In this document: one piece after another, positions 46,140-56,789 of the stretch
How positions within the stretch are numbered: the stretch's first letter is position 1
Layout of the letters: the number at the start of each line of letters is the position of its first letter
Assembly (NCBI GenBank): GCA_011109175.1
Contig: RDEW01000004.1
Coordinates: forward strand, 1,907,191 to 1,971,190
From: Dicyema japonicum
Lineage: Eukaryota; Dicyemida; Rhombozoa; Dicyemidae
Direction of reading: 5' to 3'
DNA length: 64,000 nucleotides
The notes under the pieces: generated by a model
Told to the model about the DNA's origin: nothing
Seen by the model: only the letters and a program-made list of their open reading frames with translations
Databases searched by the model: none
Program-made: the position numbers and the translations under genes

Positions 46140-46630
46140 AATTTTTGTGGTTTTACAAAGATATCTTTATTTATTTAGAACCCCTGGATCACCAAGAAAG
46201 AAATAAAGAAGAACGTCAGAAAGTTAGATATTCTACGTTCCCGCAATCGAATGAGCCATCCAACGTCTGTGGTCTCCTATTTTTTTCACTACCGTGCGAA
46301 AGAGTTTTATCTCATCCATGCAGAGGAATCCGATTGTGGAGGAGAACTTCCTAACCAATCGACTTTCTTTGCATTGGAAAAGGACAAAATAAGCGGATTT
46401 CCTTCCTCCTTACAGACCCGAAGGAATCCGGTTCCGCGACTACGGGTCGTAGCTTCCGTGAGTAAAAAATTAACCATTGATCCAGAATGAGACCCTCCAT
46501 AAATATAGTTTTCCGGTATATTAAATTGATTTTGTAGAACTTAGTCTCTAGAAGTGTGATGTCTTGTGGCACACTCGAAAATGTGTCAACCGTTCCAGAA
46601 AGGAACGAAAAGAGCCATCCACTTTTCCCT
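46140..46630 (-). mobile_element. Unclassified insert within hAT-3, probably LINE
   Basis: Interrupts hAT-3 between its core-motif block and right end. The minus-strand 73-codon frame (46572-46351) starts VPQDITLLETKF-like and continues to a basic stretch. The opposite-strand frames look incidental. Family unknown. Confidence 0.35.
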
Positions 46631-47119
46631 CATATGAGCCAGAATTCGAAATAATTACAGTGACAAAAATAGTATTAAATTTTTTATTATAAAGTAAAAA
46701 TTCTCTCCATTTTTGACGCGTTTGTTTCTTGTTCTCTTTTTTTGTTAAATAAAATTTAATATTAAAACATTGTTATTAAAATACAAAAAAATGTATAGTC
46801 AATCGCCAGACAAATCGTTATATAAAAAGTACCTCGCGAGCGAAAAAAATTGGCCACCCCTGTATTACCCGAATATTACGCAACATATGTCAACGTTTTT
46901 AGCGTCTTACAAAAAGCTGCTTTTACATTGGGAATATCAGGATAAAATATAATTCGTTCAATACGACATAAATACGATTTAATCAATTTATAAACAGTCA
47001 TGAACAGAGAGTGTTCTAATGAAAAACATACATGAAAACATTGAAACAATATTACGCTGAAACATTACTGCAAATTATTGTGCACATTCGCAACAAGAAA
47101 GTTTATCCATTGACGTAGC

Positions 47120-47265
47120 TTGTGCCGCACCCCGGATATCTTTGCAGTCAGCAAAAGATCCAGACGGGTGTGATATTAAGTAGTTCATTAACATTTGCAA
47201 AACATGTCTCGTATGTATGCGAAAATCTCAGAAGTTCAAATTATTCCGAGCTGTATCTTGTCGAT
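47120..47265 (+). mobile_element. LINE family A fragment
   Basis: Reads QTGVILSSSLTFAKHVSYVC, the (L)GV.(F/L)...LTF..HV signature of the post-palm region seen in the other family A copies. Short. Confidence 0.6.
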
Positions 47266-47329
47266 CATCTACAATTTATCAGAAAACGAAAAAAAACCAG
47301 GAGGGCGCAGTTCTATAAGTGCCGAAAAT

Positions 47330-47480
47330 CTCGCTGCTGCCTAGTCTTCTTAAGGTTCCACGCATCTACGATGGTTTTGGCTCGACAGTGACTCAGTTTT
47401 TGTTGATATTTCACTGCGCAACCGAATTGTCTATAAGGGAGTCCCTCACAGACGACAAAAGGGTTAAAAACACGTTTTTT
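47330..47480. repeat. Dispersed repeat R3, copy 2
   Basis: ggttccacgcatctacgatg ... aattgtctataagggag corresponds to 16945-17030 with moderate divergence. Confidence 0.45.
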
Positions 47481-47589
47481 CAATGATTAGTTGACGTGCT
47501 AGCTGGATTTGTCACATTGTTCACTCAACTCTGTCTGAAAGCTAATGTCCTGATTCTTTATGAGATTTTCAAAAAAAATTTCCTAGAAA

Positions 47590-47898
47590 ATGAGACATCA
47601 TCCTCCAAAACATGTCTTATAATTAATTTGGAAGGGAAGGTGTGAAATAATGACAATTTTAGTAACCGATGTTCTGAAGGGGTTTGATGAGATCCTCAAC
47701 TTGGGTTTGGACAACACTGTAGAATATTTGAGGGATCTCTCCGATCTAGCTAAACTTAGTGGGAAATCGAGAATGTTGGGATTCATCGTTTGTAAATGCA
47801 ATCATAGTTATTTGTCTTTGGATGGTTTGCAATTAGGGGACATTGGAATATACAATTGCTTTATAACACAGTCAATCCATGTTAACCGCGAAATATAG
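47590..47898 (+). pseudogene. LSm7-like (Sm fold) gene, probably broken
   Basis: From 47671 the frame reads TDVLKGFDEILNLGLDNTVE then YLRDLSDLAKLSGKSRMLGF and IVCKCNHS. These are the Sm1 end (LKGFD..LNLVLD..EY.RD) and Sm2 (LG.VVCRG) regions of LSm7, a subunit of the LSm rings that bind U6 snRNA and decaying mRNA. A 23-nt GT...TTTTAG interval (47639-47661) precedes it. The upstream exon has the Sm-like CLIINLEGK. In the conserved frame the splice leaves a one-base mismatch, and in the matching frame a TAA sits just upstream (FGRE follows it). So the gene is either a pseudogene or spliced in an unseen way. The C-terminal tail after 47800 is unusual. Confidence 0.6.
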
Positions 47899-47899
47899 T

Positions 47900-48632
47900 C
47901 ATTTGTAAGGAGAATGATTTCATTTCGGTTAACCAAATGGTTAATGAGAAATCAATAATATTTGATAGAAAAACACAGTTGACAACTAATATAAGTTCCT
48001 TTAGTCAGGCTAGCCGCTCTAGAATTAAAAACGAATTTCCTTAGGAAATCTATAAGAAATGCGCTCAATAGATCAGCTCCTTCTCTCTTATCCTTTTCCC
48101 TCCTTGTGATGAGCGATTCAATGGGGTTCAACTGGATCAGTGATCTGCTTCCAATGACTCATGATGTTTAGACGGCGACTGACTCAATAATGAACTGTCC
48201 ATCAAGACATTCGCATTTCTTTTTCTTAGCCTAATCCTGGCTGATCCTGGGTGGGTTCTGTCATTCAAAGTTGGAAGGAAAGAGGCCATTAACAAAGGCG
48301 AGAGGAGTCTCCGCTTTCCAATACGAAGAGAGTTGTCAAGTCAGGTCTTTATTGACTGAGTTATCTCAGTTTTGTTTGAGCATTCTTCTGGAATCCCAGT
48401 CATTGACCCGTCCAAACTTCCTGAGCCGCACCTGAGCCGCGTATGCTTCTAATTCAGATTTGATCCGTTAATGTGGGTAAGATCTAGCATGTGAGACTAC
48501 TAGGATAGCTGGGAAAGTGAAATGAATGAAATGAAAGATCAACAACATGTTACGAATTAGGTACTAATAAGTCTGCCTGTTAAGCCTAGACTCTTCATCC
48601 CGGTACCCTTTTTCTGATAATCCATTCTATGT
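47900..48632. other. Region without confident gene
   Basis: Includes the 3' untranslated side of LINE E (left of 48633). No frame is supported. Confidence 0.35.
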
Positions 48633-51261
48633 CTATTTACTTTGACGTCCTGATTCGGATGTCTCCTTGATCGGTTTGACAAGTTTGTTCTCTTCCTCCG
48701 TCAGGGCTTCTTGTAATTTCTTACCGAGGGCTAGTTTTATCGCCGCCCGCCGTGTTCTCTCCAGTCGGGCGAGAATCCTTTCTCTCGAAGGGGTGTAGAA
48801 CCATCCCACGCTTCCGTAGATCAGTCTGAGGAGAATCACATTCCGGAAGATGAAGAGCATGGAATTGACGTCTAGCTTCAGTCTCTTAGTGCAGTACAGT
48901 GCCTGCAAAGCCTTTTTCCTTCGCCCTTCAATGTCCTCCATGTATGATCCTCTTCCATCGACTGAAATCCCCAGGTATTTCAATTACTAAACTCTCGGTA
49001 TACAGAGAGTGTAGGGCTCTTCCTGATGTCTACCCGGCCTGCTTATCCTCAAATAACTGGATTTTTCCGTCGAGAGTTTCATGCCTCTCCGATCGCACCA
49101 TCCCTGGACTTTGTCGATAAAAACACCTAGTCGCCGCTCTGAGAAGTATGCCTTCAAAGATGAATCCATGATTAGAATGTCGTTCGCGTAAATCATTAGC
49201 TTGGTTCTGGCGTTCTGCGGAGACGGAAAATCTTCCATAAATATGTTAAATAGCAAAGGGCTAAGAATAGATCCCTGTGGCACTTCTCTTTTAAATGATA
49301 TTCCATCCGAATAACTTCCACCAACTACCACGTGGGATATCCTCCCAGTTAGGTAGTCCTTCAGCCATAGGAACATTTCTCTGGTTATTTTAGACCGAAC
49401 TAGTTGACGAAATAACGCCTCGTGCCATACACTCGAATGCCTTTGATATGTGGAGACATATGAGGCTCAACTGCCTTTTCTTCTCCAGTGTATTTATAAT
49501 TTCGTAGTTTAGTGAGTTGATACAATCTCCACATGATCTTCCCGGACGGAAACCAAATTGATTAGGTCGTAGAAAGTTGCTCCCCTCTATATACCGATTC
49601 AGTCTTTTAAAAACAATACGTTACATAATCTTTGATGTAGAACATATGAGACTTATCGGCCTATAACTGAGGGGATCCTTGAGGATCATCTTAACAATAG
49701 ATCGTTTCCATAAAGAAGGCACGTGTCCGAGCCTGAAACTCGAGTCGTACATCTCACGTAGAACAGACAATAGTTCATCAGAACCTTCTTTGAACATAAT
49801 CATAGGAATCCATCAAATCCGGGTGCCTTGTTCTTGCATTCACGAATTGCTGTTCTAACTTTGAGACTTTTTCTGCCAAACTACCCAGATCTTCCATAGA
49901 GTAATCCATGAAATTATGCAACTCATCTGAAAATTTTTCATTTATAACACTAATAGGATCGACACCCTGTATATTCTCTAGTTGACTTCTGAATACCAAA
50001 GGAACTTTTTCCAATGGGATTGTCCTTCCATTTTGATCGGCTAGCTCAATGTTTTTCGCTTTTAAACTTTCATTCGTTAGCCTCCTGTACATTTTCTAGA
50101 AACAAGGGTTTTTCCAGTTAACCTTAGAAACTGCACTCTTCAATTTTTTTCGGCGTTTACTCTCCAAGCTTCTTGTAACATTGTTTGGATCACATCAATT
50201 CTGTATTTCAAGATTTTCCTGTCCCATATATCAATACATCGTTTGTGCTTCGCCTTCAGAGTATTCCTCTTGCGAATAAGATCCCGTATTATAGGTGGGC
50301 AAGAATCTTTGTTCTTCAGAAAGCTCTTCGAGTAAACCTTCCTTCCATATAATTGAAGATACGTCAGCATAGTGCTGGATAATACCCTGTCGAAAACGTC
50401 CAGCTCATTTGGTGTAGAACAAGTGATAGTCTTCGATAGTAAGTTCTGAGACAAATAATGACGATAATGTACCCAGTCTATCGACGAAGTATCATAGTAT
50501 AGGAAAATATTTTCTGCAATGTTTGGTTCCAAGTTTATAGATATTTCCTGCGGAATATGATCACTCCCAATGTCCCAAAGCAACGAGGGTCCGTCCACAT
50601 AATCCAGGAGCTGTGGAGACACTAGAGCCAATCCCAACATGTCAGCTCCGTTGTATGAGAAATGGTTAGGTTCTTTAGACGTCAAGACCTCAACTCCAAT
50701 TTCGCTAGCCAGATCTGCAAGGAGTCGCCCGTCCCCATTATTTTTGCAGCATCCACAGCTCGTATTCTTAGCGTTGAGGTCTCCTACCAAAATCGACATC
50801 GGGTTAGTTTCGAAAAATTGGACAATTTTCGCAGAAGATAGGGCCAAGTCCTTAGAATATAGCCCTCCTACGCTTATCCATTTCCCTCCACATAGAACAT
50901 CCACGGACACAAATTCCGACTCATCGGCCATTACGATGCAATCATTCCGTGTTTGCAAATCATTTCGAAAAAAGATTGAAGTTCCAGTTCCAGCCATTGC
51001 TCAATCTTTCCATGGAATGCCCACCGAGTTATATCCTTCCATACTATATTTCTTTCCTTGTTTGATTTTCGTCTCGTTGACTACCAAGACATCCACCTTG
51101 GCAATCCTCACAAGTAGCGCTAGTTCATCATGCCTTTTCACCAGGGAGCGGGCATTCACCAGTACTACTTTCAATTTACTTTTCAACGGTTTGGTTGGTG
51201 GCCTGTGCTCTCCACAGCCAGGTCCACCAGACTCCAAAAATCCACTTTCAGCATTTTGCAT
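48633..51261 (-). mobile_element. LINE family E pol: endonuclease and reverse transcriptase
   Basis: 51261-51001 begins the endonuclease (KVVLVNARSLVKRHDELALL, VDVLVVNETK). 50997-50140 is an open 285-codon frame with SILVGDLNAKN, DMLGLALVSPQ and IGSDHIPQEISI, the full set of AP-endonuclease signatures. RT follows in broken frames: LGHVPSLWKRSIVKMILKDP and LSYRPISLI (49803-49621), FGFRPGRSC near 49540, VPQGSILSPLLFNIFMEDFP and YANDILI (49376-48987; the YADD box is mutated to YAND), then MKYLGISVDGRGSYMEDIEG (48983). This is Jockey-like architecture. It is the most complete LINE here but inactive: several frameshifts and an altered active site. Confidence 0.9.
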
Positions 51262-51443
51262 AAATTGTTCAGACGAGAGACAATACCATTCAGCTCCCGA
51301 GATACCGACTCGGGGATTCCTGTTTTGCTCTGTTCATGTTTACGTTTGGCGCCCAAATCCACTGATCCATCACGAATGTAAGAACTATAAGTTTTCATAA
51401 TCTCTTCCGTCTGTTTGATCATCTCGCAAACTTCAGATTTTCT

Positions 51444-51955
51444 CTACAAATTTTTCCTTTTAGCGCTCCTCTCCATCGGCCAATCTGGAGTATGTGAAGT
51501 ATTGGTCCGCTTCATTTCTTGAATTGGCTTGATTCCTTCTTTTCTAGACACTGTTTGTCTGGAAATTATTTTCTTCGATGCATCTCTCATTGCCGGACAT
51601 CCTCTATAGCGGGCATTGTGTCCTGCACCTCCACAATTGATACATTTGGTCTTCACGTTCGATGGATATTCACACATAAGAAGATCGTGCTCCCCTCCAC
51701 ACTTGATGCATCTCTTCTTTTCCTTACACTGTGCTGCCGATGTGGCCGATGCGTTCACAGTTGTAGCAGATGGGAGGGGGCCTCTTCATCCACTCACACT
51801 CTATCTTGTTTGATCCAATGTAAAATCCACAACGTATCAACGATGTGGCCTCCGCATTACTACTAACTGAGGCCTTTGCCATAGGCTGTGATCCTCTTGA
51901 CATTCGGGTAACCTTCGTGACTGAGGGAGCCATCTCCTGAAGGTAGTCCAAAGAG
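51444..51955 (-). mobile_element. LINE family E ORF1 with CCHC zinc knuckles
   Basis: Two overlapping minus-strand frames. 51951-51724 ends CYNCERIGHIGSTV, the first CCHC knuckle with its second half shifted out of frame. 51758-51444 reads CIKCGGEHDLLMC and CINCGGAGHNARYRGC, two further knuckles. Three tandem knuckles ahead of the endonuclease are typical of gag-like ORF1 proteins of Jockey/I-type LINEs, which bind element RNA. A frameshift near 51735 breaks it. Confidence 0.85.
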
Positions 51956-51984
51956 GTCGTCCTCCTTTACCCAGAAAGGGAGGT

Positions 51985-52720
51985 TCCTGAGAAGAAGGAG
52001 AGGAGTCTGATAGTAATGTGGCGAAGAATGAGGAGTCTGAGGAGGTAGAGGATTCGGATGTGAGTGAGGCTGTGGATATCTCTGATAATGATAATGACTC
52101 TCCTGTCTCTGTGATGCTTGGGAATCTTAGTTCCAGAACGAGTAATGAGGATATCAAGGATCTTCTCAAATCTGCCTCTGTTAAATACTCTAAACTGCAG
52201 AGAAAAGAAAGGACTGCCACGTTGACTGTCCTAGCTGGGTCTCTCCAGAAAGTAATTGATTTGATCGGAACTTCATTAAGCGACAGAAAGTTGTCAGTCC
52301 TAGTCCCAGAAGGGGGACCTAAGGAGACATCTCCCCAAAATATGTCAAAAAATTCTACTAGTGAAGAAAATTGCTGCGTGTTTGTAAAGAACCTTGACTA
52401 TAAAACCACAAATGAGAGTCTTCAGGAAGCATTTGAAGGATCAGTGTCTGCTAGAGTTATTTTAGAAAAGGACACTGGGAGATCAAAGAGATTTGGATAT
52501 GTTGACTTTGAGACAACAGAAGAGGCAAAATATGCTATATAGACCGTTAAAAGTGTGGATGGGAGGAATGTCTTTACTGACTTTGCATCTGCACGTGGTT
52601 CTGGTGGTCCCAGGTCTAATGACAACAGGGAAGAATTTAGAGGTGGCCGTGGTGTTTCAGAGGAGACCCTCGTGGTGATCGAGGAGGATTTAGAGGTGGT
52701 CGTGGTGGATGAGGAAGAGA
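51985..52720 (+). pseudogene. Nucleolin-like RRM/RGG protein, disrupted
   Basis: The frame 52018-52542 has no ATG start and reads an acidic stretch (EESEEVEDSDVSEAVDIS). RRM1 follows (VSVMLGNLSSRTSNEDIKDL) and then RRM2 (CVFVKNLDYKTTNESLQEAF). RRM2 includes RNP1 as SKRFGYVDF. A TAG at 52540-52542 interrupts helix 2, after which the same frame continues VKSVDGRNVFTDFASARGSG. Around 52655 a one-base loss shifts the RGG tail (FRGGRG in one frame; DRGGFRGGRGG then stop in another). The acidic-RRM-RRM-RGG order matches nucleolin/Nsr1/Gar2, nucleolar proteins of rRNA processing. There are no introns, so a LINE-made retrocopy is plausible. It lies 5' end to 5' end with LINE E. Confidence 0.75.
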
Positions 52721-52779
52721 ATTTGGAAAGTGAGTTCACCCCAATTTTTTTATACCGAAGCGGTAATTTTCACTGAATA

Positions 52780-52960
52780 CAGCCAGCAACTTGGAGAGGT
52801 TTCAAAAGGAACAAAGGATATCTTTTGCATCATCCAGTTCACGTACGTCGGTAGAGAGGGGTGGTGTCCACATCGTAGAGGAGCAAGATTAACCAGATGT
52901 CCCTTGGAAGAGAGGATTCTAGTTGGTCGATTGGAAGAGCAGTATTTTATTATTCTCTAG
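52780..52960. repeat. Dispersed repeat R2, copy 1
   Basis: Aligns with 57030-57170: catcatccag, then ggtagagaggggtggtgtcc (ggtagagaggagtggtatcc in the other copy), acatcgtagaggagc, and ccagatgtccctt. The frames in the two copies differ, so it is not a shared gene. Probably a transposon terminal region. Confidence 0.6.
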
Positions 52961-53690
52961 TCTTGATGTCTATAAGGAAACAAAATCGTATATCTGTCAT
53001 GATTGGTTTAGCGTTTTCCATCGAACGAGAATTTCGTAAGAATTTACAGCATCGGCTTTTATCACCTCAATTGGTCATCCCTGGTAACAGTGGAAGAATG
53101 CACTAAATTACTAAAATTATTTGAGATCAATAGCATAGAATACTATAAGTTATAATTCTATGATCCTCGATACTAGTCTTCTCACCCACTCTGAGATCTT
53201 CATCGTGCCTTATTGTTCTGTTCACTGGTCTCAGGTCACCATTTCAGGACTTTGGGAAGATCCAGACATAGTTAGTTCCTCCTCGACCAGCCATTGAGGC
53301 CACTAGCTTTGAAGGTAAGAGTAGAGGAAGAATCATTCAAACACGTATACGACATGGTAGCAAGTGAGAGGCGTCATCACCTCAACCAAAAAATTTGAAT
53401 TTAATATTTAATAAAAAATGAAAATTAATTATTTTCACCACATAAACGATAATAAAAATAAAGACAAAAATACATCACAAAGAGGGAAACAAAGATGAAA
53501 AAAATGATAAGACGATAAATATTAAACCAGAAAAACAAATCAAAAAAACTGCCAAAGTTTGAAGAAATAAAATTATTGCCAAAAGTCTCCCTAAAATATG
53601 CCACATAGCTAAGTAACGTAAGAGTAAGCTATTTGATTAAACCATAGATTACACGTGCAAGTCAAATATGAAGTAAAAATAGAAAGGGTA
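52961..53690. other. Region without gene
   Basis: Contains caaccaaaaaatt at about 53382, also seen near 57455, possibly a LINE tail after a TCATCACCT block. Otherwise AT-rich. Confidence 0.3.
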
Positions 53691-53699
53691 AGTATAAAT

Positions 53700-54110
53700 C
53701 TAGTTTGCGAAAATCCTCCTTTTCAGAATGACTCAAACATTAAACCGAATTTAGTCAATTGGGGGAATTGAGACTTTTCGTTGGTGTCTGTGATGATAGT
53801 CAGTCCATAATAAGCGAAGACGATGTACAGTATCTTACAAATCATAAAGAGAGGTCGAACTGTTTGATATCGACCAAGTATCTCCCAGGTTGTTGGTAAT
53901 ACGAACAGCGGTTATAGTGACAACTTCGGCGATGACAAAACGACTTGATAGTTGGTTCGAATTAGTGGTAGCAGTTATGTAGCTGAAGTTCGTCTGTGAG
54001 AAGAGCACCAAACTTTCAAAACAGAGGGAGACAACCAACGGTAGGTAAATATATCGCGAAAAAGTAAAGATCAAATCGATTAATAGTCATCAAAAGATGC
54101 CCCCACTATT
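53700..54110 (-). pseudogene. Possible membrane-protein remnant
   Basis: The frame 54074-53835 starts with a hydrophobic stretch (YIYLPLVVSLCFESLVLF) followed by Thr/Asn-rich sequence. In a shifted frame the strand continues VRPLFMICKILYIVFAYYGL then TIITDTNEKS, a second hydrophobic segment. A third reading at 54095-54030 begins MTINRFDLYFFAIYLP. These could be parts of a multi-pass receptor, but frames conflict and no family can be named. Confidence 0.3.
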
Positions 54111-54334
54111 ATCAGAAGATGCCCCACTATTAAGTGACATATCGATAATTTATAGTTTCTTTGTTAATTTCAACTCCAGAAATAAGAGTAACCACGACTG
54201 CAACCAAAACCATAAGGGCACTGTTGATGGTTAAAACATTGACGGAAAATTTTTTTATTTGAGAACGTTTGAAATTATCAATTTCATTATTATCGGCCGA
54301 AAGATCAGTTTTTATATAGATTTTTCTCTCGAAA

Positions 54335-54490
54335 TTGTTGATATGAGTTGGAGGCTATTTGGACATATCTTACGAATGGACATGGATGCTCCTGCTAACA
54401 TCGCAATCTTCCCAATCTTGAAAATCCAATGTTTATGAAAATATTACATCAGCTTACGTCTAACAGAGTTATTTGGAACACTTTATTTTT
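54335..54490 (+). mobile_element. LINE RT C-terminal fragment
   Basis: Reads MSWRLFGHILRMDMDAPANI, the (R)W.LFGH.LRM..D.PA motif that follows the RT domain in many RTE/R1-like LINEs. LHQLTSNRVIWNTLF follows after a stop. It does not match families A, C or D. Confidence 0.65.
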
Positions 54491-54589
54491 AAAGTCATAT
54501 AATTACTGCTAGCACAAGGAAGATAACCCAGAATCTCTCATTTTCGTATGAACAACCCTGATTTCCTGTAAAATTCAAACACGTGCTTG

Positions 54590-54960
54590 CAAGTTAGCAA
54601 ATTGAGCTAAATATGAGGGAAAAGTACAGATAAGTCACATATCTGCATGAAGAAATATTGATGGACTTGATTCGATGTTAATGTTAACTCCAAAACCTGA
54701 ATAATATAGCATATATACAGAATTTGCTTATCAGTAATATCTGTCCCACTAACGTCAAGTGAATTCAAATATTTTCCCGCTCTTAAATTATTTTAGAGAA
54801 ACATTAAATAAGTGAGGAGTTCGTCTTAAGTCTAGTTCTCTGTAGTGTCTTCCACTTAAGCAATAGCATAATAACAGATAAGGATAATTTTCAAACACGT
54901 GTGCATTCTCATAAATGTTGATTCAAAAATGAGAAAACTCTGGCTTTACATATATTTTAA
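54590..54960 (-). pseudogene. Leucine-rich-repeat remnant
   Basis: The minus strand reads SGRHYRELDLRRTPHLFN near 54870-54815 and, in another frame, KYLNSLDVSGTDITDKQILY at about 54775-54710 and IQVLELTLTSNQ. These have the L..L.(L/V)......(I/L) spacing of LRRs, with the LDVSGT.ITD form found in F-box/ZYG11-type LRR proteins. A frame change separates the two repeats and the rest is not recognisable. Confidence 0.4.
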
Positions 54961-55068
54961 ATTTTAAAATTATTATTGGGGAGATGTAGTCGTTGATATC
55001 AGCTGTATTTCAATTAGTTTTGTGTTCTCTTGACAATGTGATTTTTAAACTAAAATTTGTTATTAAAA

Positions 55069-55092
55069 AACCTTCCCAACATTGGAAGGTTA
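55069..55092. other. Perfect 8-bp stem hairpin
   Basis: aaccttcc and ggaaggtt flank a 7-nt centre (caacatt), followed by a TTATTTATTTATTATATTTA run. It could be the end of an inverted repeat or a chance fold-back. Confidence 0.4.
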
Positions 55093-55149
55093 TTTATTTA
55101 TTATATTTATTAATTATTAAATAAATAAATTGCTCTTTTCAAAATTTAA

Positions 55150-55460
55150 AAGATCCTCAAACCGTATTATCCACATTGTACACACAATTCATCGAGCCAA
55201 CTATAAGTTATTGATGTGCAGCTTTGGGGAACAAAAGTTGGCAAAACAAACATGATAAGATCAATTCCGCTCAATTCAGTACGACCAAAACAATCTCTCG
55301 GAACACAGGACTACCAATAACGGCAATCCTATTCGAGGTCCTTGTGAGGAAATCGGGAGGCATATTCACCTAAAATGGAAAACTGCCAGAAGAACAGTAC
55401 TATTGAAAACGTGTCGGTTAGCAACACCGAAAAAAGATGAGAATATTGCTGAGAAAAGCC
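55150..55460 (+). mobile_element. LINE family A 3' portion
   Basis: Reads LYTQFIEPTISY, then a decayed C-terminus ending KMRILLRKAGIT and the GGATCACGTGATGG tail at 55445. The stretch 55465-55515 carries the tail. One of the clearer family A C-termini on the plus strand. Confidence 0.75.
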
Positions 55461-55519
55461 GGGATCACGTGATGGTCTTTTTTTAATTAGTTTTTACCTG
55501 GTGATTTTTGGCTTAATAA

Positions 55520-55850
55520 TAATGCTGAATATTGAGTACGCATGTGATGCATGGATTGCTCAGCTATCACTATCGGCATAGAGCAAGCTAGAAGTGTTGC
55601 AAAACCGGTCTTAGAATATTATTGAGATTGTCGAAAAAGACGACCGAATAGTTACTACGGAAAATACTAAACTTCCCCCAATCATGCAATACCTTACGGA
55701 ACGCCACAGGGACTTCCTCAAGATGACAAAGTTTTCTGACCATCCCATCGGGGCGGACTTCAAAGTATATCTTGACGCCTGCCCGAGATACGAAAAGAAA
55801 CTTTACCATTAATGGAGATTAATCCAGGACTCCGGTTATGACTGGGCGTT
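55520..55850 (+). mobile_element. LINE family C 3' portion
   Basis: Reads LNIEYACDAWIAQLSLSA, stop, KLEVLQNRS. After frameshifts it continues PPIMQYLTERHRDFLKMTKF then DACPRYEKK and RLIQDS. This is collinear with 22700-23010. Confidence 0.78.
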
Positions 55851-55917
55851 TTTTGAGTTATATGGATTCCATGACGCCGCCCTCACTAACATGTAGGAAG
55901 TGTTTTTCGACAAGATA

Positions 55918-55986
55918 GGTAATGGCGTGGGAATCGAGCCCACAGCTAATCGCAACTAGAGCGACATCACTAACCACAATCCTACC
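55918..55986 (-). mobile_element. tRNA-derived SINE head
   Basis: The minus strand runs GGTAGGATTGTGGTTAGTGA to CGCCATTACC. It has a near-consensus B box (GGCTCGATTCC) in a perfect T-arm (GTGGG/CCCAC), an A-box-like TGTGGTTAGTGATG, and an anticodon-like stem GTCGC/GCGAT with loop TCTAGTT. Position 33 is C and the acceptor stem is poor, so it is not a working tRNA. The 80-bp sequence that follows (55840-55917) is the presumed SINE body. RNA polymerase III transcription from the boxes is inferred. Confidence 0.65.
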
Positions 55987-55989
55987 TGG

Positions 55990-56780
55990 TATTCTACTGA
56001 AGGGGTTCCAGCACATAGTAAGCTATTTATTTATCCACAGTCCCTTCAAGTGAATGAAATCGGTGGCCAGCATTAAAGTAACTTATAAAGTCGGACGTTC
56101 CAAGAGATGTGTGTATATGTCGAAGAACTCGAAGGCGTAACAGGAAGAAATACTTTTGGTCTCCTAGAAGCAGAAATGGCATAGCAAGAAAACCTATTTT
56201 CCAATTCTGTTCAAATAGTCTTGTAAATCCATATGGTGACAACAGCTAAGACTCGTCAAGTGTACACGAACTTGTAGGAAGCTGGCGGCCATTTTCAATC
56301 TTACTTTAAGTCACGAATCTACTGGAGACATAAAATGTCAGAACCTGTGAATGAAATTGTTTATTTTGTTCCCAATAAAACCCCGATTATGGGGGACCTT
56401 CTGTTATTAGAGTAATTTTTATTAAACTCCTCTACTTGTTTCTGTCATACGTAAGCACCCATAGTCCATTCAAGTCCTTTCTCTTACATGCCTTCCAATC
56501 ATATAGAGGTTTTTGTCAGGATCATTGACAGGTTGGTCCTTGGGCGTCAAACGAATAGGGGACTCAGAGGAGATGTTTTCTATATCCATGTTAGCTGGGG
56601 GTTTCAAGTCTATTCTTAATAATGTGAGTTTCTATCAAACATACGTGATTTCAATCGAAATTTAAAGCACCCCATCCTCTCTTAGAATGTTCTGTTTAAA
56701 ATTCTGGAGCTTCCTCTGCACGACAACGCTTGTTTCTAGTATTTATGTTTATTACAAGATTATTATGCACTTTGCTATCC
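55990..56780. other. LINE-like remnants, unresolved
   Basis: The 71-codon minus-strand frame 56242-56027 is unrecognised. The rest probably belongs to the minus-strand LINE whose endonuclease is at 56790-56900, but no further motif is visible. Confidence 0.3.
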
Positions 56781-56789
56781 CAGAGCAAA

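Larger units (their letters stand above)
45274..46869 (-). mobile_element. hAT transposon (hAT-3) with nested LINE pieces
   Basis: The ends are CAGGGGTGGCCAA at 45286 and its inverse, ending at 46862 (13 matching bases). The flanks share TATTACC (45274-45280 and 46863-46869), so the left boundary is either 45281 or a few bases later. The minus strand between 46110 and 46040 reads VHLCTDGAPNMVGRHAGV, the hAT core motif. It is followed closely by FGSKYV and a decayed dimerisation tail at about 46000-45850. Most of the transposase is deleted and other elements have landed inside. Confidence 0.85.

Noticed and set aside
47650-47898. LSm7 start at the first codon of the open frame
   Set aside because: The first codons fall inside the apparent 23-nt intron and lack similarity. 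The conserved part begins at about 47671.
50639-51400. 253-codon plus-strand open frame
   Set aside because: It lies exactly antisense to the LINE E endonuclease, whose minus-strand frame has clear AP-endonuclease motifs. The plus-strand protein has low-complexity shadow composition.
51837-52220. 127-codon minus-strand frame, Ser-rich
   Set aside because: Antisense of the acidic part of the nucleolin-like sequence. The serine runs are the complement of Glu/Asp/Ser codons.
55918-55986. tRNA gene
   Set aside because: C at position 33, T at 37 and a poorly paired acceptor stem. Read as a SINE head instead.
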